Part shown: in pieces, positions 8,519 to 17,547 of the stretch
How positions within the stretch are numbered: the stretch's first letter is position 1
Layout of the letters: each line of letters begins with the position of its first letter
From: Glycomyces sp. NRRL B-16210
Lineage (GTDB): Bacteria > Actinomycetota > Actinomycetes > Mycobacteriales > Micromonosporaceae
Direction: 5' to 3'
Length of the DNA: 64,000 nucleotides
NCBI RefSeq assembly: GCF_000719515.1
Contig: NZ_JOGR01000016.1
Span: 25,330 to 89,329, forward strand
Notes under the pieces: generated by a model
Seen by the model: only the letters and a program-made list of their open reading frames with translations
Database searches by the model: none
Told to the model about the DNA's origin: nothing
Translations under genes and position numbers: made by a program

Positions 8519-9349
8519 GTGAACGTTGTCGTGTTGACACTCGTGGAGACGAACTGCTCGAATCCCGGGCCGCGCACCCAGACGCTGCACCTGGTCGACG
8601 ATCTCCGAGCGCGGGGCGCGCAGGTGCGCACCGTCGAGGCCGCCAAGCCTGAGGAGATCGACCCCGTCCTCGAGGATCCCCACGCGCGCATCGTGCTCGC
8701 GGCCGACACGGACGAGCAGGTCAACGCGGTGCTGGCGCGGCTGGTGCGGCACGCGATCCCGGCGCCGAGCAAGCGGCCCGAGGGCCTGCCCGACGGGCGC
8801 ACGATCCCCGACCTGCCCGCACTGGCGGTCCTGCCGCTGGGCGCGGTCCCGGGAATCGTCACGCGACTTGAACTGCCAGAGAAGCCCGCCGAGGTCGCCG
8901 AGGCGGTCGCGGCGGGACGGGTGAAACGGACCGATGTGCTGCGCCACGACGGCGGCGGGATCGCGATCGACGGGGTGCGGCTCGGCGGCGGCGACCGGCC
9001 GTGGCGCGGGGTCGTCAACCTCGACGACGTGGTGCTGGCGGACGGCAGCGAGCAGATCCTCGCGTGCGTGGTCGCGAACGCGGACGGGTACGCGGCGGCG
9101 GACGACATGGTGCTGGCCGAGCCCGACCCGGCCGACGGGAAGGTCGACGTCGCGGTGGCGGTGCCGGTGACCGTGGGGCGCCTGCGCAAGAAGCTGCGGA
9201 TCGAGGTGCGCCGGGCCCGTGGCCGGGCCGTGGCGGTGCACCCGGACGACTCGGTGACGTTCGTGCAGGACGGCCTGGTCGGCGAGCTCAAGCGCAAGCG
9301 CACCTGGTGGATCGAGCCCGGCGCGGCCGGCTGGTACGCGGGGGCCTGA
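8519..9349 (+). CDS. Diacylglycerol-kinase-like protein
   Basis: A 276-residue protein divergent from purA. Its layout resembles the diacylglycerol/lipid kinase-related genes found beside purA in streptomycetes: an N-terminal Rossmann-like half, a middle WRGVVNLDDVVLADG strand region, and a C-terminal beta sandwich ending in a TWWIEPGAAGWY motif. The usual GGDGT nucleotide motif of active lipid kinases is not visible, so catalytic activity is doubtful. TAGGGT at 8506-8511 lies 7 nt before the GTG, so the mRNA is probably leaderless and this GTG was chosen over an in-frame one 9 nt upstream. Confidence 0.7.
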   Translation: MNVVVLTLVETNCSNPGPRTQTLHLVDDLRARGAQVRTVEAAKPEEIDPVLEDPHARIVLAADTDEQVNAVLARLVRHAIPAPSKRPEGLPDGRTIPDLPALAVLPLGAVPGIVTRLELPEKPAEVAEAVAAGRVKRTDVLRHDGGGIAIDGVRLGGGDRPWRGVVNLDDVVLADGSEQILACVVANADGYAAADDMVLAEPDPADGKVDVAVAVPVTVGRLRKKLRIEVRRARGRAVAVHPDDSVTFVQDGLVGELKRKRTWWIEPGAAGWYAGA

Positions 9350-9389
9350 GCCGGGGCTGACGGCCGACCGATTCGAATATCGTCCAAAG

Positions 9390-9438
9390 TGGACATGCGA
9401 TGGGTCCCCCGCCACAACCCTGACATGGGGGTCCGACG
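9390..9438 (-). repeat. Dispersed intergenic repeat, single copy
   Basis: On the minus strand this reads GTCGGACCCCCATGTCAGGG, then a TTGTGGCGGGGGACCCATCG stretch. The order and spacing of the GGACCCC, TGTCA, TTG and GGGGG blocks match the unit of the array at 32837-33276. Confidence 0.6.
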
Positions 9439-9530
9439 TTCCAGGGATGCGAGGCATCCTCGGTGCTCGGAGAGCGGTTTCGAGACCTCCGCCACTTAAT
9501 GAAACGGTGTGAAAAAGCTGGTCGAAGGCC

Positions 9531-9559
9531 TTGAAGCTTGCAACCGGTTGCCGTAGCCT
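9531..9559 (+). promoter_or_regulatory. GH42 promoter with operator in the spacer
   Basis: TTGAAG (9531-9536), a 17-bp spacer and TAGCCT (9554-9559) form a good sigma-70-type promoter. The spacer contains GCAACCGGTTGC (9540-9551), a perfect 12-bp palindrome with the central CG typical of LacI-family operators. A repressor bound here would block RNA polymerase directly; the regulator gene is not in the window. Confidence 0.75.
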
Positions 9560-9600
9560 TGGGTGCGCACCCAACCCTCTGCGAGCGAAGGAGCTCCACC

Positions 9601-11520
9601 ATGGCCATCGTCTACGGCGGTGACTACAACCCCGAGCAGTGGCCCCGCGAGACGTGGGCCGAGGACATGCGGCTCATGCGCGAGGCCGGCGTCAACCGCG
9701 TCAGCGTCGGCATCTTCTCCTGGGCCCAGCTCGAACCCGAAGAGGGCCGCTACGAGTTCGCCTGGTTCGACGAGGTCCTCGACCTCCTCGCCGCCAACGG
9801 CATCGAAGCCTGCCTGGCCACCCCCACCGCCTCCCCGCCGCCCTGGTTCGCCGCGACCTACCCCGAGGCCGGCATGGTCGACGACGAGGGCCGCCAGCTC
9901 ACCCACGGCTCCCGCCAGGGCTTCGACCCCTCCTCGGACGTCTACCTCGTTAAGGCCCTCGCCATCACCGAGCAGCTCGCCCGCCGCTACGCAGACCACC
10001 CCGCCCTCGCCCTGTGGCACGTCCACAACGAGTACGGCTGCCACAACGCCCGCTCCTACTCGGGGGCCGCGACCGCGAAGTTCCGCGTCTGGCTGCGCGA
10101 ACGCTACGGCGACCTCGACGGCCTCAACGACGCCTGGGGGACCGCCTTCTGGTCCCAGGCCTACTCCTCCTGGGACCAGGTCTACGCCCCGCTCCCGACC
10201 CCGACCATCCCCAACCCCGGCCAGGTCCTCGACTGGAAGCGCTACTCCTCCAACCGGCTCGTCCGCAACTACCTCGCCGAGGCCGAGGTCATCCGCAAAT
10301 ACTCCGACAAGCCCTTGACCACCAACTTCATGACCGGCTCCCACGCCGACATCGACCTGTGGGAGTTCTCCGAAGTCGTCGACGTCGTCTCCACCGACCA
10401 CTACCTGGTCGGCGAAGACCCGCACGTCAACCTCGCCTTCGCCGCCGACTACGCCCGCTCCCTCGGCGCCGGCAAGCCCTGGATCCTCATGGAGCACTCC
10501 ACCTCCGCGGTCAACTGGCAGGGCCGCAACCGCGCCAAGGCCCCCCGCGAGATGCTCCGCAACTCCCTCGCGCACTTCGCGCGCGGCGCCGACGCCGTCA
10601 TGTTCTTCCAATGGCGCGCCTCCAAGCAGGGCGCCGAGAAATGGCACTCCGGGATGGTCCCGCACGCCGGCACCGACTCCAAGATCTGGCGCGAGGTCTG
10701 CGAACTCGGCGCCCGCCTGGGCGACCTCGCCGAACTCGAAGGCTCCCGCGTCAGCGCCGACACCGCGATCCTGTGGGACTTCCCCAACCGCTGGGCCCAG
10801 GAGCACGAGGCCCGGCCCACCACCGACCTCGACCCGCAAGCGGTCTTCAACGACTACTACGCGGCCCTGTGGCGCGCCGGGATCACCACCGACGTGGCCG
10901 AACCCGAAGGAGACCTCACAGGCTACAAGCTCGTCGTCGTCCCCGCCCTCTACCTGCTGTCACACAAGGGCGCGGCGAACCTGCGCCGCTACGTCGAAGG
11001 CGGCGGCACCGTGCTCGTCACCCCCTACTCCGGGATCGCCGACGAGACCGACACGGTCTACCTCGGCGGCTACCCCGGCGCGATCCGCGACGTGCTCGGC
11101 GTGCGCACCGAGGAGTTCTACCCGCTCGTCGACGCGACCGTGGCGCTGGCCTCGGGCGGGACCGGGACCCTCTGGAGCGAGGCGGCCGAGTCCACCGGCG
11201 CCGAGGTCCGCGACACCTACGCCGACGGCACCCCGGCCTGGCTGGTCAACCGCTTCGGCGAGGGCACCGCGCACTACCTGACGACCTTCCCCGACGCGGC
11301 GACCCTCGACCGGATCGTCGCCGCCGCAGCCGGGGACGCGGGCGTCGCCCCGGTCGCCGAGGCGCCCACGGGCGTCGAGGTCGTGCGCCGCGCCCACGAG
11401 GACGGGCGGAGCTGGCTGATCTGCGTCAACCACACCGAGGCCGACGCGAAGGTCAAGTCCGCCGACGCGGTGGTCGAGGTGCCCGCCGGGGAAGTGGTCG
11501 TCCACCGCGAGCACGCCTGA
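9601..11520 (+). CDS. Beta-galactosidase, GH42 family
   Basis: Hydrolyses terminal beta-galactosides. The 639-residue protein has the GH42 three-domain layout: a TIM barrel (residues 1-390) starting YGGDYNPEQWP, a trimerisation domain of flavodoxin-like form (about 395-580) and a short C-terminal beta domain. The acid/base is Glu144 in HNEYGC and the nucleophile Glu298 in LMEHS. No signal peptide, so it acts on imported sugars in the cytoplasm. GAAGGAG precedes the ATG. The promoter upstream carries a LacI-type palindrome. Monocistronic, closed by a strong hairpin. Confidence 0.96.
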   Translation: MAIVYGGDYNPEQWPRETWAEDMRLMREAGVNRVSVGIFSWAQLEPEEGRYEFAWFDEVLDLLAANGIEACLATPTASPPPWFAATYPEAGMVDDEGRQLTHGSRQGFDPSSDVYLVKALAITEQLARRYADHPALALWHVHNEYGCHNARSYSGAATAKFRVWLRERYGDLDGLNDAWGTAFWSQAYSSWDQVYAPLPTPTIPNPGQVLDWKRYSSNRLVRNYLAEAEVIRKYSDKPLTTNFMTGSHADIDLWEFSEVVDVVSTDHYLVGEDPHVNLAFAADYARSLGAGKPWILMEHSTSAVNWQGRNRAKAPREMLRNSLAHFARGADAVMFFQWRASKQGAEKWHSGMVPHAGTDSKIWREVCELGARLGDLAELEGSRVSADTAILWDFPNRWAQEHEARPTTDLDPQAVFNDYYAALWRAGITTDVAEPEGDLTGYKLVVVPALYLLSHKGAANLRRYVEGGGTVLVTPYSGIADETDTVYLGGYPGAIRDVLGVRTEEFYPLVDATVALASGGTGTLWSEAAESTGAEVRDTYADGTPAWLVNRFGEGTAHYLTTFPDAATLDRIVAAAAGDAGVAPVAEAPTGVEVVRRAHEDGRSWLICVNHTEADAKVKSADAVVEVPAGEVVVHREHA

Positions 11521-11623
11521 CGGACAGGGCCGCCAGTGGGGCTGGACGGACACCGGGTGCGAACCGGGCGTTCACACCGGTGTCACAGGCCCGACAGTCC
11601 GATCCGCGACAGCGCTGAGAACA

Positions 11624-11659
11624 CAAGCGGCCGAAGGGTTTCGACCCTTCGGCCGCTTG
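11624..11659 (+). terminator. Strong hairpin terminator with TTCG loop
   Basis: A 16-bp perfect stem (11624-11639 with 11644-11659) capped by a TTCG tetraloop, about 100 nt after the beta-galactosidase stop codon. Confidence 0.9.
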
Positions 11660-11797
11660 CGTCCCGCGGGCCCCCGAACGGCTGTGGCCTCGCTCGCCAC
11701 CTGATTGCAATCCGATCGTTATCTTCGTGAGGCATGCTGGTCAGCGCCCACGCGGTTGCATCGCGGGGCGCAGCGGCGAATACGGAGGTGGGGGGCA

Positions 11798-12559
11798 TTG
11801 GCGACGGCGTACTCGAGTTTCGTGGCCATCGGCGACAGTTTCACCGAAGGGGTCGGCGACCCGGACCCGGGCAGTGACCGGTTCCGCGGTTGGGCCGATC
11901 TGTTCGCCCGCCGTGCCGCCGGGCAGTGGCCCGGCTTCGCCTACGCCAACCTCGCCGTGCGGGGCCGCCTGTTCGACCGGATCGTCGACGAGCAGGTCGT
12001 GCCCGCCATCAAGCAGAGCCCCGACCTGGTCTCCTTCGCCGCGGGCGGCAACGACGCCCTGCGCCCGGGCTTCAACGCGACGCAGCTGTCCACCCGCGCC
12101 CACGAGGTGGTCCGCCTGCTCAAGGCCTCCGGCGCGGAGGTCGTCCTCTTCACCTGCGCCGACATCACCCCGCACATCCCCGGCATCTCGGTGCTGCGCA
12201 AGCGCTTCATCGCCACCAACGACGCGTACAAGCGCGTCGCCAAGCGCCACGACGCGATCCTGGTCGACCTGTGGGCGGACCGGGCCTTCGACGACCCGCG
12301 CCTGTGGTCGGCCGACCGGCTCCACCTCAACACCCTCGGCCACGAGCGCGTCGCCTACGACGTGTGCCGGGCGCTCGAGGTCGAACCGGACCCGGCCTGG
12401 GCCGAGCCGCTGCCGGACCTGCCGAGGCCGCGCCGCGAGATGAACGGCGTGCAGTGGGCCGGCAGGCACCTGGCGCCGTGGGTCAAGCGGCGCTTGACCG
12501 GGAAGTCCAGCGGGGATACCGTCGCTCCGAAGCGCCCCGACCTCACCGAGGTGCAATGA
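11798..12559 (+). CDS. SGNH/GDSL-family hydrolase
   Basis: A 253-residue esterase/lipase-type protein. Block I FVAIGDSFTEG carries the nucleophile Ser, block III has AAGGNDALRP with the Asn of the oxyanion hole, and the C-terminal ADRLHLNTLGH supplies the Asp-x-x-His pair. No signal peptide, so it is probably cytoplasmic. A TTG start was chosen because GGAGGTGGGG lies just before it and homology starts at once; other in-frame starts upstream would add unrelated sequence. Substrate unknown. A C-terminal basic tail of about 45 residues follows the catalytic domain. Confidence 0.88.
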   Translation: MATAYSSFVAIGDSFTEGVGDPDPGSDRFRGWADLFARRAAGQWPGFAYANLAVRGRLFDRIVDEQVVPAIKQSPDLVSFAAGGNDALRPGFNATQLSTRAHEVVRLLKASGAEVVLFTCADITPHIPGISVLRKRFIATNDAYKRVAKRHDAILVDLWADRAFDDPRLWSADRLHLNTLGHERVAYDVCRALEVEPDPAWAEPLPDLPRPRREMNGVQWAGRHLAPWVKRRLTGKSSGDTVAPKRPDLTEVQ

Positions 12560-12590
12560 TGCACGCCACGAACCCGATTGCGAAGTGCTG

Positions 12591-12686
12591 ATGGGCCTCC
12601 TGCTCAAACTCCTGGCGATCATGGTCATCATCATGACCTGCGCCTTCTTCTTCGGCATCCTCTTCCGAAAGGGCCGCGGCCGCTAG
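12591..12686 (+). CDS. Possible 31-residue membrane peptide
   Basis: An ATG-started frame of 31 codons: one hydrophobic helix (residues 2-25) ending in the basic RKGRGR, a shape common among bacterial small membrane proteins. It begins 31 nt after the SGNH hydrolase stop codon, on the same strand, and its stop overlaps tail to tail with that of the antitoxin. The ribosome binding site is weak. It could equally be chance in GC-rich DNA; conservation beside the SGNH gene would decide. Confidence 0.35.
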   Translation: MGLLLKLLAIMVIIMTCAFFFGILFRKGRGR

Positions 12687-12970
12687 GCCGCGACGCGCGG
12701 CGCGAAGTCGATCACGAGGTCCACCTCGAGCGCGGTGGCAAGCCGTTCCAGGAGCGGGATGGTCGGCGTGACGCCGCCGCCTTCGAGCCGGGAGAGCTGC
12801 GGCTGGGTCATCTCGGCGCGCTCGGCCAGTTCGACCTGGCTCAGCCCGAGCGCCCTGCGGCGCTCGTAGACCATGCGCCCCAGCAGGAACGCGCGGCGGG
12901 CGTCCTCGTAGTCCTCGGAGTGGCCACCGGATCGGCGCCACACGGTGTGATCCCCAGACTTGCGCATCAT
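12683..12970 (-). CDS. Xre-family antitoxin
   Basis: A 95-residue DNA-binding protein with a helix-turn-helix at about residues 40-65 (LSQVELAERAEMTQPQLSRLE), followed by a short dimerisation end. It is downstream of and overlaps the toxin gene (ATGA overlap), with GAGGAG as ribosome binding site. This toxin-first order is that of HigBA-type modules. It would neutralise the toxin and repress the operon at the palindrome upstream. Confidence 0.88.
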   Translation of the reverse strand: MMRKSGDHTVWRRSGGHSEDYEDARRAFLLGRMVYERRRALGLSQVELAERAEMTQPQLSRLEGGGVTPTIPLLERLATALEVDLVIDFAPRVAA

Positions 12971-13338
12971 TGCTCCTCCCAGTCCCGATCGTAAACGGCG
13001 GTCGCGTGGTCGTGCCACGACTGGCACTCGATCAGCGCTTGGCGCGCCCGCTCGACCTCGGACCGCTCCCGAGGCCGCGTCTTCGCGAACACGGTGAGCA
13101 GGACGATCCGCCGGTCCGGGGCCAACCAGTAGGTGATCCGGACCTGCCGGTTCGGCAAGTGGAATCGCAGCTCGCGGAGTTTGCCGCCCAGATGGCGCGT
13201 ATAGGGCTCCCCGAGGTCCTCCCCGAACTCGGCGAGCAGGTCCCCGTAGAACTCGACCCTGTCGTACTCCGATCGCGGCAGCGCGTCCAGCCACTTCTTC
13301 ACCTCGGGTTCCAGCTCGATGGAGAAGTACAGGCTCAT
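12967..13338 (-). CDS. RelE/HigB-type toxin
   Basis: A 123-residue protein of the ParE/RelE-fold toxin group, likely a ribosome-dependent mRNA endonuclease. The family pattern is visible in residues 8-100: an N-terminal helix (EPEVKKWLDALP), then LGGKLRELRF, then YWLAPDRRIVLLTVFAKT, where the strand order and the final K-T are typical. It is the first gene of the pair. The ATG giving MSLYF was chosen; an in-frame start 21 nt upstream falls inside the operator. No clear Shine-Dalgarno, so leaderless translation is possible. Confidence 0.88.
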   Translation of the reverse strand: MSLYFSIELEPEVKKWLDALPRSEYDRVEFYGDLLAEFGEDLGEPYTRHLGGKLRELRFHLPNRQVRITYWLAPDRRIVLLTVFAKTRPRERSEVERARQALIECQSWHDHATAVYDRDWEEQ

Positions 13339-13351
13339 GCATTCGACGGTA

Positions 13352-13369
13352 TATGCCATCGATGGTATA
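13352..13369 (-). promoter_or_regulatory. Likely toxin-antitoxin operator
   Basis: TATGCCATC/GATGGTATA is an 18-bp inverted repeat with one mismatch and a perfect CCATCGATGG core. It lies 14 nt upstream of the toxin start, over AT-rich promoter-like sequence, where an Xre antitoxin would autoregulate. Confidence 0.65.
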
Positions 13370-13456
13370 ACTCATGAGCGACACGCGCAACGACTCGGCG
13401 ACCGAATCGGGGGTGGGCGTGGCGCGGCGGAGCGGGACAGGGCATCATGGAGAACT

Positions 13457-14611
13457 GTGGGACTTCTCCAGCGTCTGTTGGGGCGCCGGGACACACCTGA
13501 TTCAGTGCCAGATCCCGCCGCCCAACCCTCAGCGAACCCTGAGCCCGAGCCGGCCTCCGAGCCCGGCCCGACCTCAGGCGCCCTCGACGATGCCGCCCCC
13601 GAGACCGACCGGGAAGCACCCCCGGCCGACGCCCCCGAGGAGGACAGCATCGCTCTCGCAACGCCGGCCGCCACCGGCCTCAGGCTCGTGCCCGCGCTCG
13701 AACCGGAGCCCGAGGACCAGCCCGACGGCACCGTGCTGACGGCCGAGCCCGAACCGGACGGGGACCGGCCCGTGCCACCCGAGATCTTCGTGCCCGAGCG
13801 GCCCCGCCGCGAACTGCTCTCCCTGGACAAGCCCGAGCCGCCGCGCCAGCCGGGCACCGGCCGCGACGAGATGATGCCCCGCATCGACGCCGACGAGGCC
13901 ATGGACATCGCCGGCTCCCCCCGCGCCGACCTGCGCGCCGCCGGCCTCGCCGTGCCCAAGATGCACCAGCTCGTGCGTCGCGGCGACACCGCCATGTGGG
14001 CCTTCGGCGTCCGCGCCTCCGAGGCCCTGCGCTGGTGGCTCGACATCCGCCAGGCCGCCGAGGCCACCGGCTGGATGCCCGTGCTCCTCGGCGCCCCCGA
14101 GGAGTGGCGCGACAACGGCGAGGCGATCATCCACGAAGGCGACGACGAACTCGCCCGCGCCGACGAGATCGACCCCGCCGAGCTCCTGCACGACAAGGCC
14201 GCCGAAGCCGGCGAGCCCGCCCGCGGCGTGCCGATCCTGCCCCGCCGCGGCGACACCGACTTCGCCACCCCCCAGCGCGAGGGCATGGTCGGCCTCGTCG
14301 AGACCGACGCGGGCTGGAAGATCCCCGCGATGTTCCCCTGGAAGGGCTCGACGAACTGGGAGCTGTACGGCGCCGAGCACGCGGCCGTCCTGCGCAGCTG
14401 GAACCGCCGCTTCGAGGCCGAGCTGGTCGCCATGACCTACGACGTGGTCGAGCTGTACGTCCCCCACCCGCCGAGCGCCGAAGAGGCCATCGGGGTCGCA
14501 GGCGAGGCCTACGCCTACTGCCCCGACCTCCTCGACTCCGGCGTGCCCACCCTGGAGGACCTGGCCGAGCACATGATCCGCTCGCGGGCCTGGTACTTCA
14601 GGTGGTCTTAG
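13457..14611 (+). CDS. DUF4253-domain protein
   Basis: A 384-residue cytoplasmic protein of unknown role. Residues 12-140 are Pro/Glu/Ala-rich and probably disordered; residues about 160-384 match DUF4253 (ALRWWLDIRQAAEATGWMPVLLG, later a WELYGAEHAAVLRSW stretch and the terminal Trp-rich end). The GTG start has GGAG at 4-nt spacing; no homology is visible before it. Its 3' end overlaps the convergent TetR gene by 14 nt. DUF4253 proteins are found near toxin-like immunity genes in some genomes, but no such link is shown here beyond the toxin-antitoxin pair next door. Confidence 0.8.
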   Translation: MGLLQRLLGRRDTPDSVPDPAAQPSANPEPEPASEPGPTSGALDDAAPETDREAPPADAPEEDSIALATPAATGLRLVPALEPEPEDQPDGTVLTAEPEPDGDRPVPPEIFVPERPRRELLSLDKPEPPRQPGTGRDEMMPRIDADEAMDIAGSPRADLRAAGLAVPKMHQLVRRGDTAMWAFGVRASEALRWWLDIRQAAEATGWMPVLLGAPEEWRDNGEAIIHEGDDELARADEIDPAELLHDKAAEAGEPARGVPILPRRGDTDFATPQREGMVGLVETDAGWKIPAMFPWKGSTNWELYGAEHAAVLRSWNRRFEAELVAMTYDVVELYVPHPPSAEEAIGVAGEAYAYCPDLLDSGVPTLEDLAEHMIRSRAWYFRWS

Positions 14612-15383
14612 GCCGCTCCACGCGGCTGGCCTCCATGCGGGCGGCGATGCCGTCGAGGAACGTGTCGAGGGCGTAGCGCATCGCCTCCTGCGCCTGGATC
14701 TCCCAGGCGTTCTCGTCCTGGACGCGCCCGAGCGCGGGGAAGCGCCCCGACGCGACCGCGCGCTCCAGGTACGGCAACTGCGCCTCCCACCACTCCTCCT
14801 CGGTGCTCACCGGCCCGCCCTGCTCGGCGGGCGTATCGCTGACCATGTAGGACAGCGCGGTGCCGGTGACGATGCTCCAGATCGCCGTGACGATCAGGTT
14901 CGCCTCCCGGTTGGGTATCGTGTGGCGCTCGAACGCCGTCAAAGCGAGCTCGTACCCCGCGAGGCTCCCGGGCCCGAGCACCGGGCGACGCTGGTTGATC
15001 TCGAGCATCCACGGGTGGGCCTGGTAGAACTCCAACGTGGAGTCGGCGACGTACTCGAGGACCTCCCGCCACCCCATGCCGGCGGCCCGCGCGGCGTCCT
15101 CCTTGGGGTCGGAGACGATGTCGACCATGAGGTCGAGCAGCTCGCCCTTGCCGGGGACGTACCGGTAGAGGGTCATCGTGCCCACGCCCAGCTCGGCGGC
15201 GACGTCGCGCATGTTGACCGCGGCGATGCCGTCGCGGTCGGCCAGGGCGACCGCGGCCTCGGCGATCTGCTCGATGGTCAGGCGGGGTTTGGGCCCGGGG
15301 CGGCTGGACTGCGGCTCGAACTCGCGCCAGAGCAGTTCGAGGCTTCGTTTGGGGTCGCCCGCCCCCGTCTGTGGTGTCGCCAT
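14598..15383 (-). CDS. TetR-family repressor
   Basis: A 261-residue regulator. The helix-turn-helix lies at about residues 40-85 (IAEAAVALADRDGIAAVNMRDVAAELG, then TMTLYRYVPGKGELL), followed by a TetR_C_1-like ligand-binding domain. It is divergent from the exporter genes drrA/drrB-like, so it most likely represses them until a drug binds. The ATG has GAGG 5 nt upstream. The intergenic region holds two GTAC-N3-GTAC boxes suited to a TetR dimer pair. Confidence 0.92.
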   Translation of the reverse strand: MATPQTGAGDPKRSLELLWREFEPQSSRPGPKPRLTIEQIAEAAVALADRDGIAAVNMRDVAAELGVGTMTLYRYVPGKGELLDLMVDIVSDPKEDAARAAGMGWREVLEYVADSTLEFYQAHPWMLEINQRRPVLGPGSLAGYELALTAFERHTIPNREANLIVTAIWSIVTGTALSYMVSDTPAEQGGPVSTEEEWWEAQLPYLERAVASGRFPALGRVQDENAWEIQAQEAMRYALDTFLDGIAARMEASRVERPKTT

Positions 15384-15415
15384 AGGGGCCTCATAATAAC
15401 GTGCTTGCAAACCGG

Positions 15416-15449
15416 GTACGTTGTACTCTAATATCTGAGTACCGCGTAC
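15416..15449. promoter_or_regulatory. Paired TetR operator boxes
   Basis: GTAC-N3-GTAC occurs at 15416-15426 and again at 15439-15449, 23 bp apart centre to centre, between the TetR gene and the exporter operon. A further GTACCCGATT direct repeat follows at 15446 and 15461. Likely sites for the divergent TetR. Confidence 0.6.
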
Positions 15450-15485
15450 CCGATTACTCCGTACCCGATTATAGAGGGGCAGTCC

Positions 15486-16438
<953 letters not shown>

Positions 16439-16442
<4 letters not shown>

Positions 16443-17275
16443 CCACCCTCGCACCGCTTCCCGACGAGACCCGCGCCGATCGGCTCAAGTGGACGCTTCA
16501 CGACTACCGGACCATCGTCGGCCAGGAGTTCACCCACCTGGTGCGTCAGCCCGCGACCTTCGCCTGGCAGCTCGGCTTCCCGATCGTCATGGTCCTGCTG
16601 TTCGTGTACGTCTTCGGCTCGGCCATGGACGTCACCGGCGAGGGCGCCGGGGTCGACTACGTCGCCTACGCCATGCCCGGGCTGTTCGCCATGACCATGG
16701 CCTTCGGGTTCACCAACACCGCCTGGGCGGTGGCCGAGGCCAAGGAGAAGGGCTTCATCGACCGGGTCCGGTCGATGCCCATGGCCTCCTCGGCGGTCGT
16801 GGTCGGGCGCAACATCTCCGACACCATCCACGCCGGTGTGGACCTGTTCATCCTGTTCCTCATCGCCCTCGCCATCGGCTGGCGCAGCGAGGGCTCGGTG
16901 ATGGAGACGCTGGGCGCGTTCGCGCTGCTGCTGTGGCTGCGCTTCGCGCTCATCTGGGTCGGGGTCTGGATGGGCCTGCTGGTCAAGAACGTCGAGCAGG
17001 CCGGGAACCTCTTCGCGATCGCGTTCCCGTTCGGCATGGTCTCGTCGGTGTTCACCCCGCCCGAGCTCATGCCCGGCTGGCTCGGCACCATCGCCGCGTG
17101 GAACCCCGTCTCGGCGACGGCGACGGCGATCCGGGAGCTGTTCGGCAACCCGAGCGCGGTCGGGAACTCCTGGCCCGAGCAGCACGCGCTGGGCGCGGCC
17201 CTGATCTGGCCGCTGGTGATCACGCTGATCTTCCTGCCGCTGGGTGTGCGCCGCTTCAAGAACCTCGGCCGCTGA
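16439..17275 (+). CDS. ABC-2 type permease, DrrB-like
   Basis: A 278-residue ABC-2 permease with six membrane helices between residues 40 and 270. Features of the DrrB group are visible: the QPATFAWQLGFPIVMVLLF first helix region, KGFIDRVRSMPMA in the cytoplasmic loop that contacts the ATPase, and NPVSATATAIRELFGNP before the last helix. The GTG overlaps the ATPase stop codon; GGAGG is well placed inside the upstream gene. A 13-bp hairpin follows. Confidence 0.95.
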
Positions 17276-17296
17276 GGCCGCAGGGAAACCGGAAAC

Positions 17297-17325
17297 GGGC
17301 CCGCGCCGCGAAGCGGCGCGGGCCC
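17297..17325 (+). terminator. Hairpin terminator of the DrrAB-like operon
   Basis: A 13-bp perfect GC stem (17297-17309 with 17313-17325) with a GAA loop, 21 nt after the permease stop codon. Confidence 0.88.
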
Positions 17326-17342
17326 ACTCTGGCCTGTCGAAC

Positions 17343-17413
17343 GTGAACGGAGCGTTCGCCATAAAACGGACACTGGGGACCCCCCAATTCAACTTTAGGC
17401 CGGGGGTGTGACA
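17343..17413 (-). repeat. Dispersed intergenic repeat, copy 1 of a pair
   Basis: On the minus strand it starts TGTCACACCCCC, has GTTGAATTGGGGGGTCCCC in the middle and ends CGCTCCGTTCAC. It is about 85% identical over 70 bp to the copy at 17472-17542 and shares its first 45 bp with the 122-bp units at 32837. Confidence 0.75.
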
Positions 17414-17471
17414 AGTCGGGAATGCGAGGAGTATTCACTCATACGTTTCGAGCCGAGCCGAGCCGCTGAAT

Positions 17472-17542
17472 GTGAACGGAGCGTCCACCGCAAATCGGAC
17501 ACTGGGGACCCCCCAATTCAACATTAGGCTGGGGGTGTGACA
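17472..17542 (-). repeat. Dispersed intergenic repeat, copy 2 of a pair
   Basis: Second copy, 129 bp from the first, with the same TGTCACACCCCC and GTTGAATTGGGGGGTCCCC blocks. It abuts the 3' end of the NAD(P)HX repair gene. Confidence 0.75.
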
Positions 17543-17547
17543 GCGTC

